Below are positions 23,749 to 34,049 of a stretch of 64,000 nucleotides of DNA, in pieces. A model generated the notes under the pieces. That model had not been told where the DNA came from and ran no database searches. It saw only the letters and a program-made list of their open reading frames with translations. The stretch spans positions 136,501-200,500 of the forward strand of contig JACEFZ010027114.1 of the NCBI GenBank assembly GCA_014155875.1, read 5' to 3'. This DNA comes from Cepaea nemoralis. Taxonomy: Eukaryota > Mollusca > Gastropoda > Stylommatophora > Helicidae. Within the stretch, counting starts at the first letter, position 1. Each line of letters begins with the position of its first letter. The position numbers were made by a program, and so were the translations under genes.

Positions 23749-24102
23749 CTAAACTCGAGTAAGATTACAGTCTGCTCCAGCAAAGGAAAGGTGCTGAATA
23801 AAGAGGCAACCAGAAATCAGGATGCCACCAATCACGCGCAATGAAATATGTCGACTACGGCTAAATGTTACTGTGCTCGCCCTACTTTGGACCCCCAGGC
23901 AGGTGCAGTGCCAGGCCATATGCCTCGAAAGAGTCCAACCACAACTACTGGAAGTCCTTCTCATATGTCCTGTGGAGCCAGGGGACCTGAGAATAGAGCG
24001 TCTGGCCATACCAAACAAAGACTAAAACTAATGCACTGGAATGCAAGAAACTCACCTCAACGAAAACGAAATGATGTCTGGAAATTGCCAGTATTCAGGA
24101 CA
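23749..24102 (+). pseudogene. LINE family E copy 2, left half
   Basis: Matches 11216-11662 of copy 1: CTCGAGTAAGA start, an ORF1-like frame with GHMPRKSPTTTTG, and the endonuclease start LKLMHWNA near 24025. A ~110-bp internal deletion follows (the frame goes straight to RNSPQRKRND). Interrupted at 24102 by an LTR retrotransposon; the right half is at 32659-33176. Confidence 0.75.
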
Positions 24103-24624
24103 TGTCATAATCCCCCATTGTTGTGCCGCGGCGTCGTTACGAGGGCGAGGGAAACCACAGTTACCCATCCACAGGTTCGCTGGTGAGTTAGAGTAACCGA
24201 CAGCGGTCAAGCAAGTGCAAGTTTGATGCACGCAGTTCCCGCTGGACTCGATCCCACAGGGCAAGTGGTCAGAGATAGAAACAGCAGACGAGGCTTGGGT
24301 ATTCGGACCGGACAGACGCTGTATGAGAGAGGCTTGTATTGTTGCTGTGCCCGAATGTCGATTGCTAGTATCTTTTGTGAGAGGATGGAAGACTGTGCGG
24401 CTGGGGTTTGAGTCTGTGAGTGGATTGATTCATCGACTGTATGTATTATTGCATTCACATCATGCCGGCAACATGCCGAAGTAGATTGTGTTACATGTGA
24501 AGTGTAAATAAACTATTGAACTTAGTGTTACCGTGTGTCCAGTCAGACCATTCTGTGACTGTGTATGTCTCGCATATGTTAGGTCAAGCGAGCCAGATTC
24601 ATCCTTAAATGTGAGAACCTGACA
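24103..24624 (+). repeat. 5' LTR of Gmr1-like element 1
   Basis: 522 bp, starts TGTCATAATCC and ends AACCTGACA, giving TGTCA/TGACA inverted ends. Polyadenylation signal AATAAA at 24507-24512, about 110 bp before the end. No clear TATA box seen. Confidence 0.9.
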
Positions 24625-25423
24625 TGTGTGAACGTGGGTAGCTAGTCCTTGTCGGATTTGAACCATATAAGTGATCATTAATAACTCGTCTTCATAGGAA
24701 ATGAATGTGTAGACGTAGATAGCTCGTTCTTGTTGATTTATTTAAGCCAAACGTATAAACGTGATAGCTGTTGTCTACCATTGAGTAAATAATAAGTGAG
24801 CATAGGTTGTTCGTCCTTGTTGGATCAGTTAAACTTAAAATTGTGATCATATTCAACTTGTCCACGTGAAATGATAAATATGATGTGTACGTCCTTAGTA
24901 AAGTTGATCATTTAATTTGTGTATAAGCGATGAATCATCATAGTTACTGAACGTTTAAACATGGCTAACTTGTCTTCGTGAAAGTAGTTGTGTAGCGTGT
25001 GGAAGCAGAAAGTTCAGGAAAGAAAGATACTTGTAGAAATTGTTGAACAGACAACACTACGACCAACAATAACACTCGACGGCATACAAACCTAAATTAA
25101 AACTTAGTGACAAACATACACCTCACGAAAACACAGATTCTAAAACTTTTTCCTCCAAAAGTAAACAGGTTCTCGTGTGTCACCTGATACCGTTACCCGT
25201 AGAGGTCATTTGTGCGACGGTAACGACCCTACAGTCTCTGGCCCTGTTTTCACCATTCTCCAGTGTCTCCATAGCACTTAAGTATTACCTTTTTCATATA
25301 CTTTTGTATGCAAGTTTAGGCACGCGCTGTAAATTTAAGAATATTGTATAAATTGGTCAAATTACTAACAATTTATAAGAAAATTGCGTGTGAGTGAATT
25401 CATTTTCATTGAAATATTCCATC
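24625..25423 (+). other. Untranslated leader of Gmr1-like element 1
   Basis: Non-coding. The first ~220 bp contain three degenerate repeats of a TAGCTNGTCCTTGT-like motif (near 24641, 24717 and 24806). I could not identify a convincing primer binding site next to the LTR. Confidence 0.6.
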
Positions 25424-26657
25424 ATGTCGACTTTAAATGATTTCATTGAGATGGGTTTAAAGTTAAAGTTAACTGGTGATGAGTTAACAAAACGGAGTGA
25501 AACAAAATATTCAGAACATCTCCTGGCACAGTAAAAAGCTAGGGACCGCGACGAAAGAGCGGCTGAAAGAGCTGCCAAGCAAGCAGAATTGGAGTTGACT
25601 GCAAAAACTAAGCAGGCAGAATTGGAGTTGGCTGCAAAAACTAAGCAGGCAGAAATAGATGCTGAATTGAAAAAAGCAGAAACTCCAGCTGAAAATCAAA
25701 CAGCTTGAAGCCGAAACAGCTGTAGAAAAAGAGTCGCGTAAATCAGAAAGACTGGAAAAAGAAAACCAGTACAAAAAGTACCAAGGGATTGTCAGAAACT
25801 ATACCTCGGGAGACTGCAAAAACAGCCTTTACCCAGAACTTTGAAAAATTAATGGACCATTACCAAATTCCAGAAACGGAATGGAACATAAAATACATGA
25901 AAAGTTTATCAGGAGAGCCTCTGAAAGTCATAGAGACCATCCCTAAAGAACTCAGAAAAGATTATCAGTACATAAAGTCAAAAATAATGTCACATTTCTT
26001 GTTAGATGAGGCAGGCTACAGAGAACAATTTAGTAAGCTATCTCCAAAACCTACACAAACGTTCTCTGACTACATTTCTGTAGTACAGGATATTTTAAGC
26101 AAATGGCTGTCTGCGGCCAAGATTTATGATAACTTTAATAAATTAAAAGATCTCATCCTCAGAGATAAAATCATCTCATCTCTTCCACCTCCATTTTCCA
26201 AGTTTCTGCTAGAATGTCAGTGTGAAAGTGTAGAACAGATAGAAAAGCGAGGTTCTGGCTATTTTACAGCCAATAAGCATTGTTTTTCCAGTGGGTTGAC
26301 TGACTTAACTTTTGTGGCAGCTGCTATACATGACAAACCATGATCAGAGCCCTACAATAGGCAAAGATCATTCAAGCCTAACACTGAGAAATACCAGCAA
26401 TGTAGATTTTGCCAAGGACCACACAATCAAACAGAAATGTGTGATAAGAACCCAGAATATCTAAAATACTTGCAAAACTACGTAAATAAGCAAGACAAAG
26501 AGCGAAGAAGCTATAAACACCAAAGAAAATGCTTCCTCTGTAAAGCGTATGGTCACTGGCGCCATTCATGTTTAGGCAAACAGATGACCAAGAAGGCAAA
26601 TGCATCATGTTCGATAGCTCTTCCTCAGAAGATGAAGAGGTTGAAGATCACCTTGTG
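25424..26657 (+). pseudogene. gag of Gmr1-like element 1 (SCAN-like capsid, zinc knuckles), broken
   Basis: Gag would form the particle and bind element RNA. The start MSTLNDFIEMG at 25424 parallels MATLSDFIKAG of element 2. Next is a lysine/glutamate-rich coiled coil with a tandem TKQAELEL repeat (25560-25780). The capsid is MKSLSGEPLKVIETIP near 25900 to SLPPPFSKFLLE near 26210, resembling the capsid from which vertebrate SCAN domains are thought to derive. Two C-H-C knuckles follow (CX2CX3HX5C near 26403; CX2CX4HX4C near 26530). Defects: in-frame TAA at 25530-25532, frameshifts near 25690 and 25800, TGA at 26341-26343. Confidence 0.8.
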
Positions 26658-27161
26658 AACTCAGCACAGACTATTGTTACGTTTAAAGTAGAAAAATGTA
26701 CCACCTGCAATCAATTTCATGAAGATGGCATTTTGACAAGTGGCCACTCAATACCTATCACCAACGAAGAAGCTAACTTGGTGATAGACTCCAAAGGCAA
26801 GATTAACATCCACCAGGGATATGTTAATGACAAATCTGCTACAGTCTTACGGGACAGCGGCAGCACTCTTATCGGTGTAAAAAGACGGTTCACATTGCCT
26901 ACCGACTATACAAGCAAACACATAACATGCAGAACCTTCTCTGGGAATATTGAGAAGTATCCACTGGCATGGGCATATATTGACACACCATTCATCACAG
27001 GAAAAGTCAAATGTGCAGCATTATCCAACCCATGTTGTGATGTTATTGTAGGGAACCTTCCTGAGGTAAATGATATGCCTCATAACACCATAACGTCTAG
27101 TGCCACGGGGTTAATGATGATGCACCATCATCTCCATCTAATTGCATTAGTGAGAGTGTGA
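26568..27161 (+). pseudogene. Aspartic protease region of Gmr1-like element 1
   Basis: A 197-codon frame, shifted relative to gag. It has a Cys-containing linker (CTTCNQFH near 26698) and then the protease active-site motif LRDSGSTLIG near 26848, followed by GNIEKYPLAW and CCDVIVG, which match the protease of element 2 at 59560-59800. The enzyme would cleave Gag-Pol. The active-site Asp-Ser-Gly is kept, but the frame ends at 27159-27161 before integrase. Confidence 0.75.
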
Positions 27162-27355
27162 TATCATTGAATGAATGCATTGTAGCCAATTCTGTAATAT
27201 CATCACATGAATCCATTGATGTAATTCATTCACCACCATGTCATGTTACCGATAATGTTAACGCAGTAACTAGATCTGCTACTAGAGTGCAAGATCAAAT
27301 TGATCAAACTGAGGCACTACAAATGCTAAGCCCAGTGTTACTTCCTTAAAAAATC
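27162..27355. other. Protease-integrase spacer, no domain seen
   Basis: Poorly conserved linker with a short open frame ending at 27347-27349. Confidence 0.5.
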
Positions 27356-28620
27356 ATGAAGGAGAACTTAATAGAAGCCCAAAAGGCTGATCCATCATTG
27401 GTTAAATATTTTAATCTGATAGGCCAAAAGCCAAGGTTAACCAAAAATGCAAGATGGCATTTTGCTCTGAAAGATTGCATCCTCACAAGGTACTATACCA
27501 GAGGCAACCATACCACAGAGAAACAGTACTGCCAGTTGAATACCGTAAACAGGCCTTACATATTGCACATGATAAACCTTTTGCAGGGCATATGGCATAT
27601 TATAAGAACAGATCTAGATTGTTAACACAGTTTTATTGGCTAAAATTCTGCAATGACACAAAACATTATTGCAGATCCTGTGACATCTGCCAAAAACTAG
27701 TGAGGAAGGGTAAACACCCACAGGCTAAATTACAGGTTACAGATTTAGCCAGTAGACCCTTTGAGAAGATCTCGGTTGACATTGTAGGTCCTCTAAATCA
27801 CGTTACATCTAGAGGAAATAAATACATAATTACGACAATTGATCTTTGTAGTCGATGTCCAGAAGCGATTCCCTTAAAGAACATAACTGCCAAGGAAGTG
27901 ATGGAAGTCTTCTTCCATATATTCTCAAGAGTAGGGTTCAGTGACACTATCTTATCTGACCGTGGAAGTCAATTTATAGGGACAGCAACGCAAGCTTTCA
28001 CAAAAATGTTAGGTGTTAAGCAATGCTTTAACAGCCCATATCATCCACACTCCACTGGGATTATAGAGAAGATTAATGGGGACTTAAAGCATATGCTATC
28101 TAAAGTCACAGAAGAACATCCCGAAGACTGGGATACCTATTTGCCTGCCATATTATTTGCTTACCGCGAAGTTCCGCATGCCAGCACCGGTTTTTCACCA
28201 TTTGAGCTTGTGTATGGTGCCAAACCACGCGGCCCATTATGTATATACAACTCCATTTTAATGGAAACTACACCTGTACATAAACCGATATCATCATACG
28301 AGCATGTTACATCATTGCGTGAAAGAAAATGAGATCTTGTATCATATCAAAGGAAGCACTTAAGAAATCTGGTGCGATATACAGACAATACGCAAACAAA
28401 GGAAACAGGACGATAACGCTGACACCTGGACAGGACGTTCTACTCCTTCTACCGAGCGACCGACATTTACTAACAGACTCATGGCAAGGGCCATTCAAAG
28501 TGCGAAGACAGATTTCGACAGTTGACTATGAAATTGCAGTCAAAGCCAAACATAAAATAGTCCACGTCAACATGCTAATAAAACCATACTACAACAGAGA
28601 CAAAGACCAAGACGAGACAG
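27356..28620 (+). pseudogene. Integrase of Gmr1-like element 1 (HHCC, DDE, GPY/F)
   Basis: Integrase inserts the cDNA. The 292-codon frame 27454-28332 shows the zinc-binding HHCC (AHDKPFAGHMAYYKNR with CRSCDICQK near 27680). The catalytic triad is VDIVGPL near 27778, LSDRGSQF near 27955 and TGIIEKINGDLK near 28060, then FSPFELVYGAKP. TGA at 28330-28332 with a frameshift leads to the C-terminal GPY/F module (SWQGPFKVRRQ near 28480, IVHVNMLIKPYY near 28558). All three acidic residues are present. Position upstream of RT is the key unusual point. Confidence 0.85.
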
Positions 28621-28699
28621 CAGCCAGCACCACCATAATTGACCATGAAGACGACGAGGAGACCGACGAAGTACCAACACCAGCACTAGACACGACAAA

Positions 28700-29500
28700 T
28701 TGTTTACAAGACATTAAAATCAACCCTCACCTAACACAAGCAGAGACTGACAGTTGCAGACAATTAATACAAGACTACAAGACCATCTTTTCTAACCAAC
28801 CAGGACAGATAGTCTTAGAAAAGAACCACATTATCAGACGATCACAGTCACATTTTTGTTCTCCAATAGTCATAGTGCGCAAAAAGGACAACACAATAAG
28901 ACTCTGTGTGGCTTACAGAAGGTTAAATAAGATCACACAGTTAGATTTAGAACCAATGACCAACTGTGAAGAACTACTGACAGAACTGACAGACTCTATA
29001 TAGTTTACGAAACTGGACATAACAAAAGGTTACTGGCAAATAACGGTAGACGAAGAAAGCAGACACCTGACAGCAGTTGCCACACCTTGGGGACTGTACG
29101 AATGGTGCAAACTACCATTTGGGCTTGTAAGCGCACCGCAACATTCCTACGCATGACCAGACTTTTACTGACAGACATAACGAACATCATCTCGCACACG
29201 AACGACATTTGTGTACACACAAAGACAATGACAGACCATATAAAGACATTACAGCAGACATTTGACCGTATTAGACAACACGGACTGACAGTTAAACCTG
29301 CCAAAGTTGACATAGCCTACCAAGAAATCTCCTTTTTGGGATATAAGATCTCTAATGGCTTTGTCACACCTGACGACAACATCGTGTCAAAGATTCTAAA
29401 ACTATCACTTCCGACTACAAAGAAACAAGTCAGAAGTGTGCTAGGACTGCTAAATTACTACAGACAGTTCATTCCAGATTTCGCTGAACTGACTGAAAGT
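28700..29500 (+). pseudogene. Reverse transcriptase of Gmr1-like element 1, catalytic box mutated
   Basis: Fingers and palm motifs appear in two frames. CSPIVIVRKKDNTIRLCVAYR lies near 28860; then TAG at 29001-29003; then FTKLDITKGYWQI near 29005 with the first Asp, and PFGLVSAP near 29117. The region aligned to the YxDD box reads SHTNDICVHTK near 29195, so the active site is lost (Tyr and the first Asp are changed). FLGYKISNG near 29335 is the RT thumb. No autonomous reverse transcription is possible from this copy. Confidence 0.8.
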
Positions 29501-30726
29501 TTTACTAACATACTAAAAAAAGAACACCCAAATAAGATTTTAAGCAGCGAATACCTGAAACTTGCATTCGATAAAGTATTATCCTATTTTTCCGAGAATA
29601 GTTCAAAGTATCCCATTCTCAAATTGCCAAATTTGCATATTCCTTTCAGATTGCGCCCAGATGCGATCTCCGTGGCGATTGCGGCTGTACTATTACAGGA
29701 AAGTGACGGCATTTTGCATCCTGTATATTACCTAAGCCGTAAACTCAAAACGAGGGAACGAAGTTGGTCCACACCTCAGAAGGAGGCACTCGCACTTGTA
29801 TTTGCCATCACAAAATTGTCCAGATTCCTCCTTGGGAGGCATTTTATTGTGGAAACAGATAATAGTCCTTTGACGATCATTACATCAGGTGCTCCGACTA
29901 AACACATGATATGGAATAGAGAGAAAAAGCAGCGGCTGCAGCAGGATATAACAATATGAAATGGAAACAAATAGGTATTTTAAATTCCTGCGAGAAAGAA
30001 ATGAAAAAAACGAACTAAACATTAACAAACGTTGCACATACCTTACAAGGAGATCCACGTGTCGCGAAATACAGGTGAAAAGTCCGAAATCAGAAGCACT
30101 CAATAAATATAATAAAAATGAATAATAAAATAAGATAAAAATACACACGAACGCATACAATAGACACACAGACGTTTCGATTCTAAGAATCTTTCTCAAT
30201 GACAACACAGATGAAGAACGACAGAAACACAAGCACACGACCTATCACTTATGATGCACAACCTGATATTTGTATCATATTTGATTGCAAATATCAGGTT
30301 GTGCATCATAAGTGATAGGTCGTGTGCTTGTGTTTCTGTCGTTGTTCATCTGTGTTGTCATTGAGAAAGATTCTTAGAATCGAAACGTCTGTGTGTCTAT
30401 TGTATGCGTTCGTGTGTATTTTTATCTTATTTTATTATTCATTTTTATTATATTTATTGAGTGCTTCTGATTTCGGACTTTTCACCTGTATTTCGCGACA
30501 CGTGGATCTCCTTGTAAGGTATGTGCAACGTTTGTTAATGTTTAGTTCGTTTTTTTCATTTCTTTCTCGCAGGAATTTAAAATACCTATTTGTTTCCATT
30601 TCATAAACACATGATAGCTCGATGGTCTCTTTTGCTTCAAGACTACAGTTTTGACGTGAGGCACATCCCAGGCAAACTTAATACATTAGCTGATCTTTTG
30701 TCACGTTGTCCCGATGATACCCAGTA
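29500..30726 (+). pseudogene. RNase H of Gmr1-like element 1, split by a 692-bp insertion
   Basis: The gypsy-type RNase H reads FRLRPDAISVAIAAVLLQ near 29648 (first Asp), STPQKEALALVFAI near 29770 (Glu) and VETDNSPLTII near 29852 (Asp). It is interrupted after GAPTKHMI at 29911 and resumes at 30606 with KHMIARWSLLLQDYSFDV, HIPGKLNTLADLLSRCP and a TAG at 30725-30727. Removing the insertion and one target repeat restores continuity, which proves the insertion is later than the element. Confidence 0.85.
29912..30603. mobile_element. 692-bp palindromic (fold-back) insertion, Penelope-like features
   Basis: Flanked by a 13-bp duplication TAAACACATGATA (29899-29911 and 30604-30616). A 43-bp asymmetric start (29912-29954) is followed by inverted arms at about 29955-30272 and 30288-30605 of ~318 bp; I found a single mismatch by eye. 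The loop is 15 nt. Each arm holds a hammerhead-like segment TTGAGAAAGATTC...GAATCGAAACGTC (30359-30390 on the plus arm). Inverted terminal blocks, hammerhead-like motifs and a 12-15 bp target repeat are features of Penelope-like elements; a palindromic non-autonomous derivative is my inference. No coding domain. Confidence 0.7.
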
Positions 30727-30727
30727 G

Positions 30728-32118
30728 CCACTTATTGTCTGAGTGCAGTGTGTCAAAACACTCAGACCATCACGGCCAGTAATGAAGGTTTTTCAGGGAA
30801 GCTGTGAATTATGTGATAGTGACTAGATCCCAGTGTAAATAATGCTATATTTTATAATCTGATAATTGTGTTGTATAAGTGCGTAGCATGTGGTAGAAAG
30901 TGAACAGTATTAATTGTAAATATTACGAACAGAGAACAGTGCCACATGTGTTCATTACTTACCTCAAGTGAACAAGTTAAGTTATCCCGTGGTACCTGTA
31001 AACAGGACTTATCCAGTGACATTTTAATCCGAAAGAATCGAACGAGTGATTGAAATAAACTGTGACAGCTAAACCACCATAGAACAGTGTAATCCAAAAG
31101 TTTTTAACGAAACATCGAAGACACCGGCTTGCTAGAACTACTTGACATTCCGATTATTATTACATCCATGCGGAACAAGTGTATTACCAACGAGTCATCA
31201 AACACACCAACTAGATAGATCAACCTGACATTCCGAGTATTATTACATCCTTACGGAACAGGTGTGTGAAGAACTTTCGTTTACATCAGCTTCGCGTGTG
31301 TACCTCCGGAAAGTTAGAAAGTTATACAAAATTAAAGCAGACTATAAACAAAAACCCAAAAAGCAATGACGCATGTAAAGTATTTGTGAAACACGAATTC
31401 AAAATACGCGAATTGTGTATTACGATTTTTGTAGTATTGTAATATGAGAATCATATCTTGATCAACTTGTTCACAGTAGCGACATTTATTTCGTTATTGT
31501 AAAGAAGCATCAAGCTATGACGCTGAGAAATGTATAGATAAATGAAATGTATTGTATGTAATACATGTTTAAATTATTTCCCGTTTATTTAATTGTTGTC
31601 AAATATTACATCAAAGGGCAGTAAATCGAAGTGCGTTGTAATGTGTAAGGTATAAAAATAGCCTTTGTGTTGCCAGGTTGTCACACTCCAAGATGACATC
31701 AGCTGGGCATGGAGAAGATGGCTAAAGTTGTAGACCAACATGAGATGTCCCGACCAAAGTTGGGTACGACTCTAAGGTTGAAATCGTCTCATTTTGGGAT
31801 GAGTTACAGTTTAACCTGACGTCTCCAGACGTGTTTGACATTTTATTATTTTGGTTGCGAGGTAGTTGCATGTAATGCTGGTGCTACCGGTTAACTGGGT
31901 CAAAATTGCAACATACGTCATCATCCATCGAGAGGATGGTACTTGGGAGGTGTTACTTTTTGACACCACGTGAGTTAAAATACATATATCATGCATTACC
32001 TATGTATTTCAATTAAATCTATGCCAATGCATCAACAACTAATGGGAAGATTCTGACAGGGTTAAAATATAAACCTTAAGTTTACAAAGTGCGTACATAA
32101 AAGGTGATACCTTGTATG
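30728..32118 (+). other. 3' untranslated region of Gmr1-like element 1
   Basis: About 1.4 kb without coding domains. It contains a direct repeat of a ~40-bp block (TGACATTCCGA-TATTATTACATCC) near 31143 and 31230. No env-like frame seen. Confidence 0.65.
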
Positions 32119-32136
32119 AAAGTGGGGTGGGGAGCA
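32119..32136 (+). promoter_or_regulatory. Polypurine tract of Gmr1-like element 1
   Basis: GAAAGTGGGGTGGGGAGC immediately before the 3' LTR, the expected plus-strand priming site. Confidence 0.8.
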
Positions 32137-32658
32137 TGTCATAATCCCCCATTGTTGTGCCACGGCGTCGTTACGCGCGCCAGGCAAACCACAGTTACCC
32201 ATCCACAGGTTCGCTGGTGAGTTAGAGTAACCGACACCGGTCAAGCAAGTGCAAGTGTGATGCACGCAGTTCCCGCTGGACTCGATCCCACAGGGCAAGT
32301 GGTCAGAGCGAGAAATGGCAGACGAGGCTTGGTTATTCGGACCGGACAGACGCTGTATGAGAGAGGCTTGTATTGTTGCTGTGCCCGAATGTCGATTGCT
32401 AGTATCTCATGTGAAAGGATGGAAGACTGTGCGGCTAGGGTTTGAGTCTGTGAGTGGATTGATTCATCGACTGTATGTATTATTGTATTCACATCATGCC
32501 GACAACATGCCGAAGTAGATTGTGTTACATGTGAAGTGTAAATAAACTATTGAACTTAGTGTTACCGTGTGTCCAGTCAGATCATTCTGTGACTGTGTAT
32601 GTCTCGCATATGTTAGGTCAAGCGAGCCAGATTCATCCTTAAATGTGAGAACCTGACA
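32137..32658 (+). repeat. 3' LTR of Gmr1-like element 1
   Basis: 522 bp, same ends as the 5' LTR (TGTCATAA...CCTGACA). AATAAA at 32541-32546. About 20 differences from the 5' LTR by hand count, several clustered near 32176 and 32309. Confidence 0.9.
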
Positions 32659-33176
32659 GACACTACTTTCTGAACTTAGCAGCCAGCATACGGTCACCAT
32701 ACAGTGGATACCATCCCACTGTGGAGTACCCGGAAACGACAGAACTGATCGATTGGCTAAGGAAGGAGCAAAAGAAGAACAGCCTGATGTGCCGCTACCA
32801 CCAAAAGAAAAGAATGATCAAATCAGTCAGAAAGCCACCAAAACATGATCAAGACGACTACTACGTTATGGACAGACCAGAACAAGTCATTATTCTGCTC
32901 CTCAGAACAAGACACAATAGATTGCGCAACCACATGTATACAAGATTCAAGATTGGTGAATCAGCCATGTGCACGTGTGGATTATCGTCGCAGACAGCAG
33001 AGCACATACTCAAAGACTGCCCAAATTGCAACATGTCTAGGCTAACCTTCTGGTCAAGGGAGACGACAGTGGAAGATAAACTCTATGGACTGCTGAGTGA
33101 ACTAAATGGGACAGTTAAATTCACACAAGAGGCAATATTGCAGTTATAGTATTTAAGGCGAACTAAAGAAGAAGAA
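32659..33176 (+). pseudogene. LINE family E copy 2, right half
   Basis: Resumes exactly where 24102 stopped (CTACTTTCTGAACTTAG after the GACA repeat). RNase H-like IQWIPSHCGVPGNDRTDR near 32700 is followed by a 142-codon frame containing MCTCGLSSQTAEHILKDC, ending in TAG at 33147-33149 and a short GAA tail (33167-33176). The RT domain is missing, as in copy 1. Confidence 0.75.
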
Positions 33177-33377
33177 TCATTACATTACGAAGGCCAAGGA
33201 CTGTTCACAAAAATTGATAATTAGAAAGAAATCTTATCGGTACATGGAAATCTTTAAAATTCAACAAAATAACTTAAAAACGAAGTACAAATTTTTATTC
33301 CTAAATGCCCTCGCGGGCCGCATAAAATCGGGTTGCGGGCCGCATGCGGCCCGCGGACCGTAATTTGCCCACCCCTG

Positions 33378-33662
33378 CTCTAGAGGACTGTGGTTTACTG
33401 TAGAGGACTGCGTGTTACTCTAGAGGGCTGTGATTTACTATAGAGGACTGCGTTTTACTGTAGAGGACTGCGTTTTACTCTAGAGGACTGCGTTTTACTC
33501 TAGAGGACTGTGTTTTACTGTATAGGACTGCGTTTTACTCTAGAGTACTGTGTTTTACTATAGAGTATTGCGTTTTAATGTAGAGGACTGTGTTTTACTG
33601 TAGAGGACTGTTTTATTCTAGAGGACTGCGTTTTATTCCAGAGGACTGGGTTTTACTCTAAC
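33378..33662. repeat. 20-bp minisatellite
   Basis: About 14 imperfect tandem units of TAGAGGACTGCGTTTTACTS starting directly at the hAT terminus. No conserved frame. Confidence 0.85.
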
Positions 33663-34049
33663 CAAAACATTGCTTAAATAAACCATACCACAGTCACACT
33701 AGTTGTGTACGTGTGAGTAATAAAACAGTATAACAAATACAAGTTTTTTTTTATAACATGGTGGATGTAACGTTGAATGTAAATACAATATGTCTTTGCT
33801 TTTTGAATAGAGGTCTAACATGTACACACAATGGAAACACACACATATCATTCATGAGAGATTAGATGCTTGAGGAGAGATCCAACTTGACTATCGTTGA
33901 CCGATTAAGAAATGTTGTTATCAGACATAAAGATCTGGAGTACGGCAAGGTTGTGTCCTGTCCCCTCTCTTGTTCATAACATGTATAGACAACATATGTA
34001 ACTGATTGCCTGCCAAACAAAAAAGTGGTCATACCCAAACAGAGATTCA
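33663..34049. other. No gene seen
   Basis: Sequence with CA-rich and T-rich patches. A short stretch near 33930-33990 resembles a decayed LINE RT (QTVWSTARLCPVPSLV-like only after frame changes), too weak to call. Confidence 0.4.

Larger units (their letters stand above)
24103..32658 (+). mobile_element. Gmr1-like Ty3/gypsy LTR retrotransposon, INT before RT, defective
   Basis: Complete element of 8556 bp: two 522-bp LTRs, leader, gag with SCAN-like capsid and zinc knuckles, protease, integrase with HHCC, DDE and GPY/F, then RT and RNase H. It lies between copies of the 4-bp target GACA at 24099-24102 and 32659-32662. The empty site is visible in the LINE E paralogue at 11659-11662. Placing integrase upstream of RT is the arrangement known for Gmr1-type gypsy elements and is otherwise typical of Ty1/copia. 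LTRs differ at about 20 of 522 positions by my hand count, and coding frames are broken, so it is an old insertion. Confidence 0.88.
21216..33377 (-). mobile_element. Decayed hAT transposon (copy 2), swollen by nested insertions
   Basis: The right terminus at 33340-33377 has the GC palindrome GCGGGCCGCATGCGGCCCGC and the outward end CAGGGGTGGGCAAATT (minus strand). The transposase pseudogene lies at 21287-23140. Between them sit a LINE E copy (about 23749-24102 plus 32659-33176) and, inside that, a Gmr1-like LTR element (24103-32658). I could not find the matching left terminal repeat near 21216, so that end is probably truncated. Linking the transposase to this terminus is inference from position and family resemblance. 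Confidence 0.55.

Noticed and set aside
29885..30606. Two similar ~100-codon frames, one on each strand, that looked like a small membrane protein
   Set aside because: They are the two arms of a palindrome and lack any conserved coding signal.
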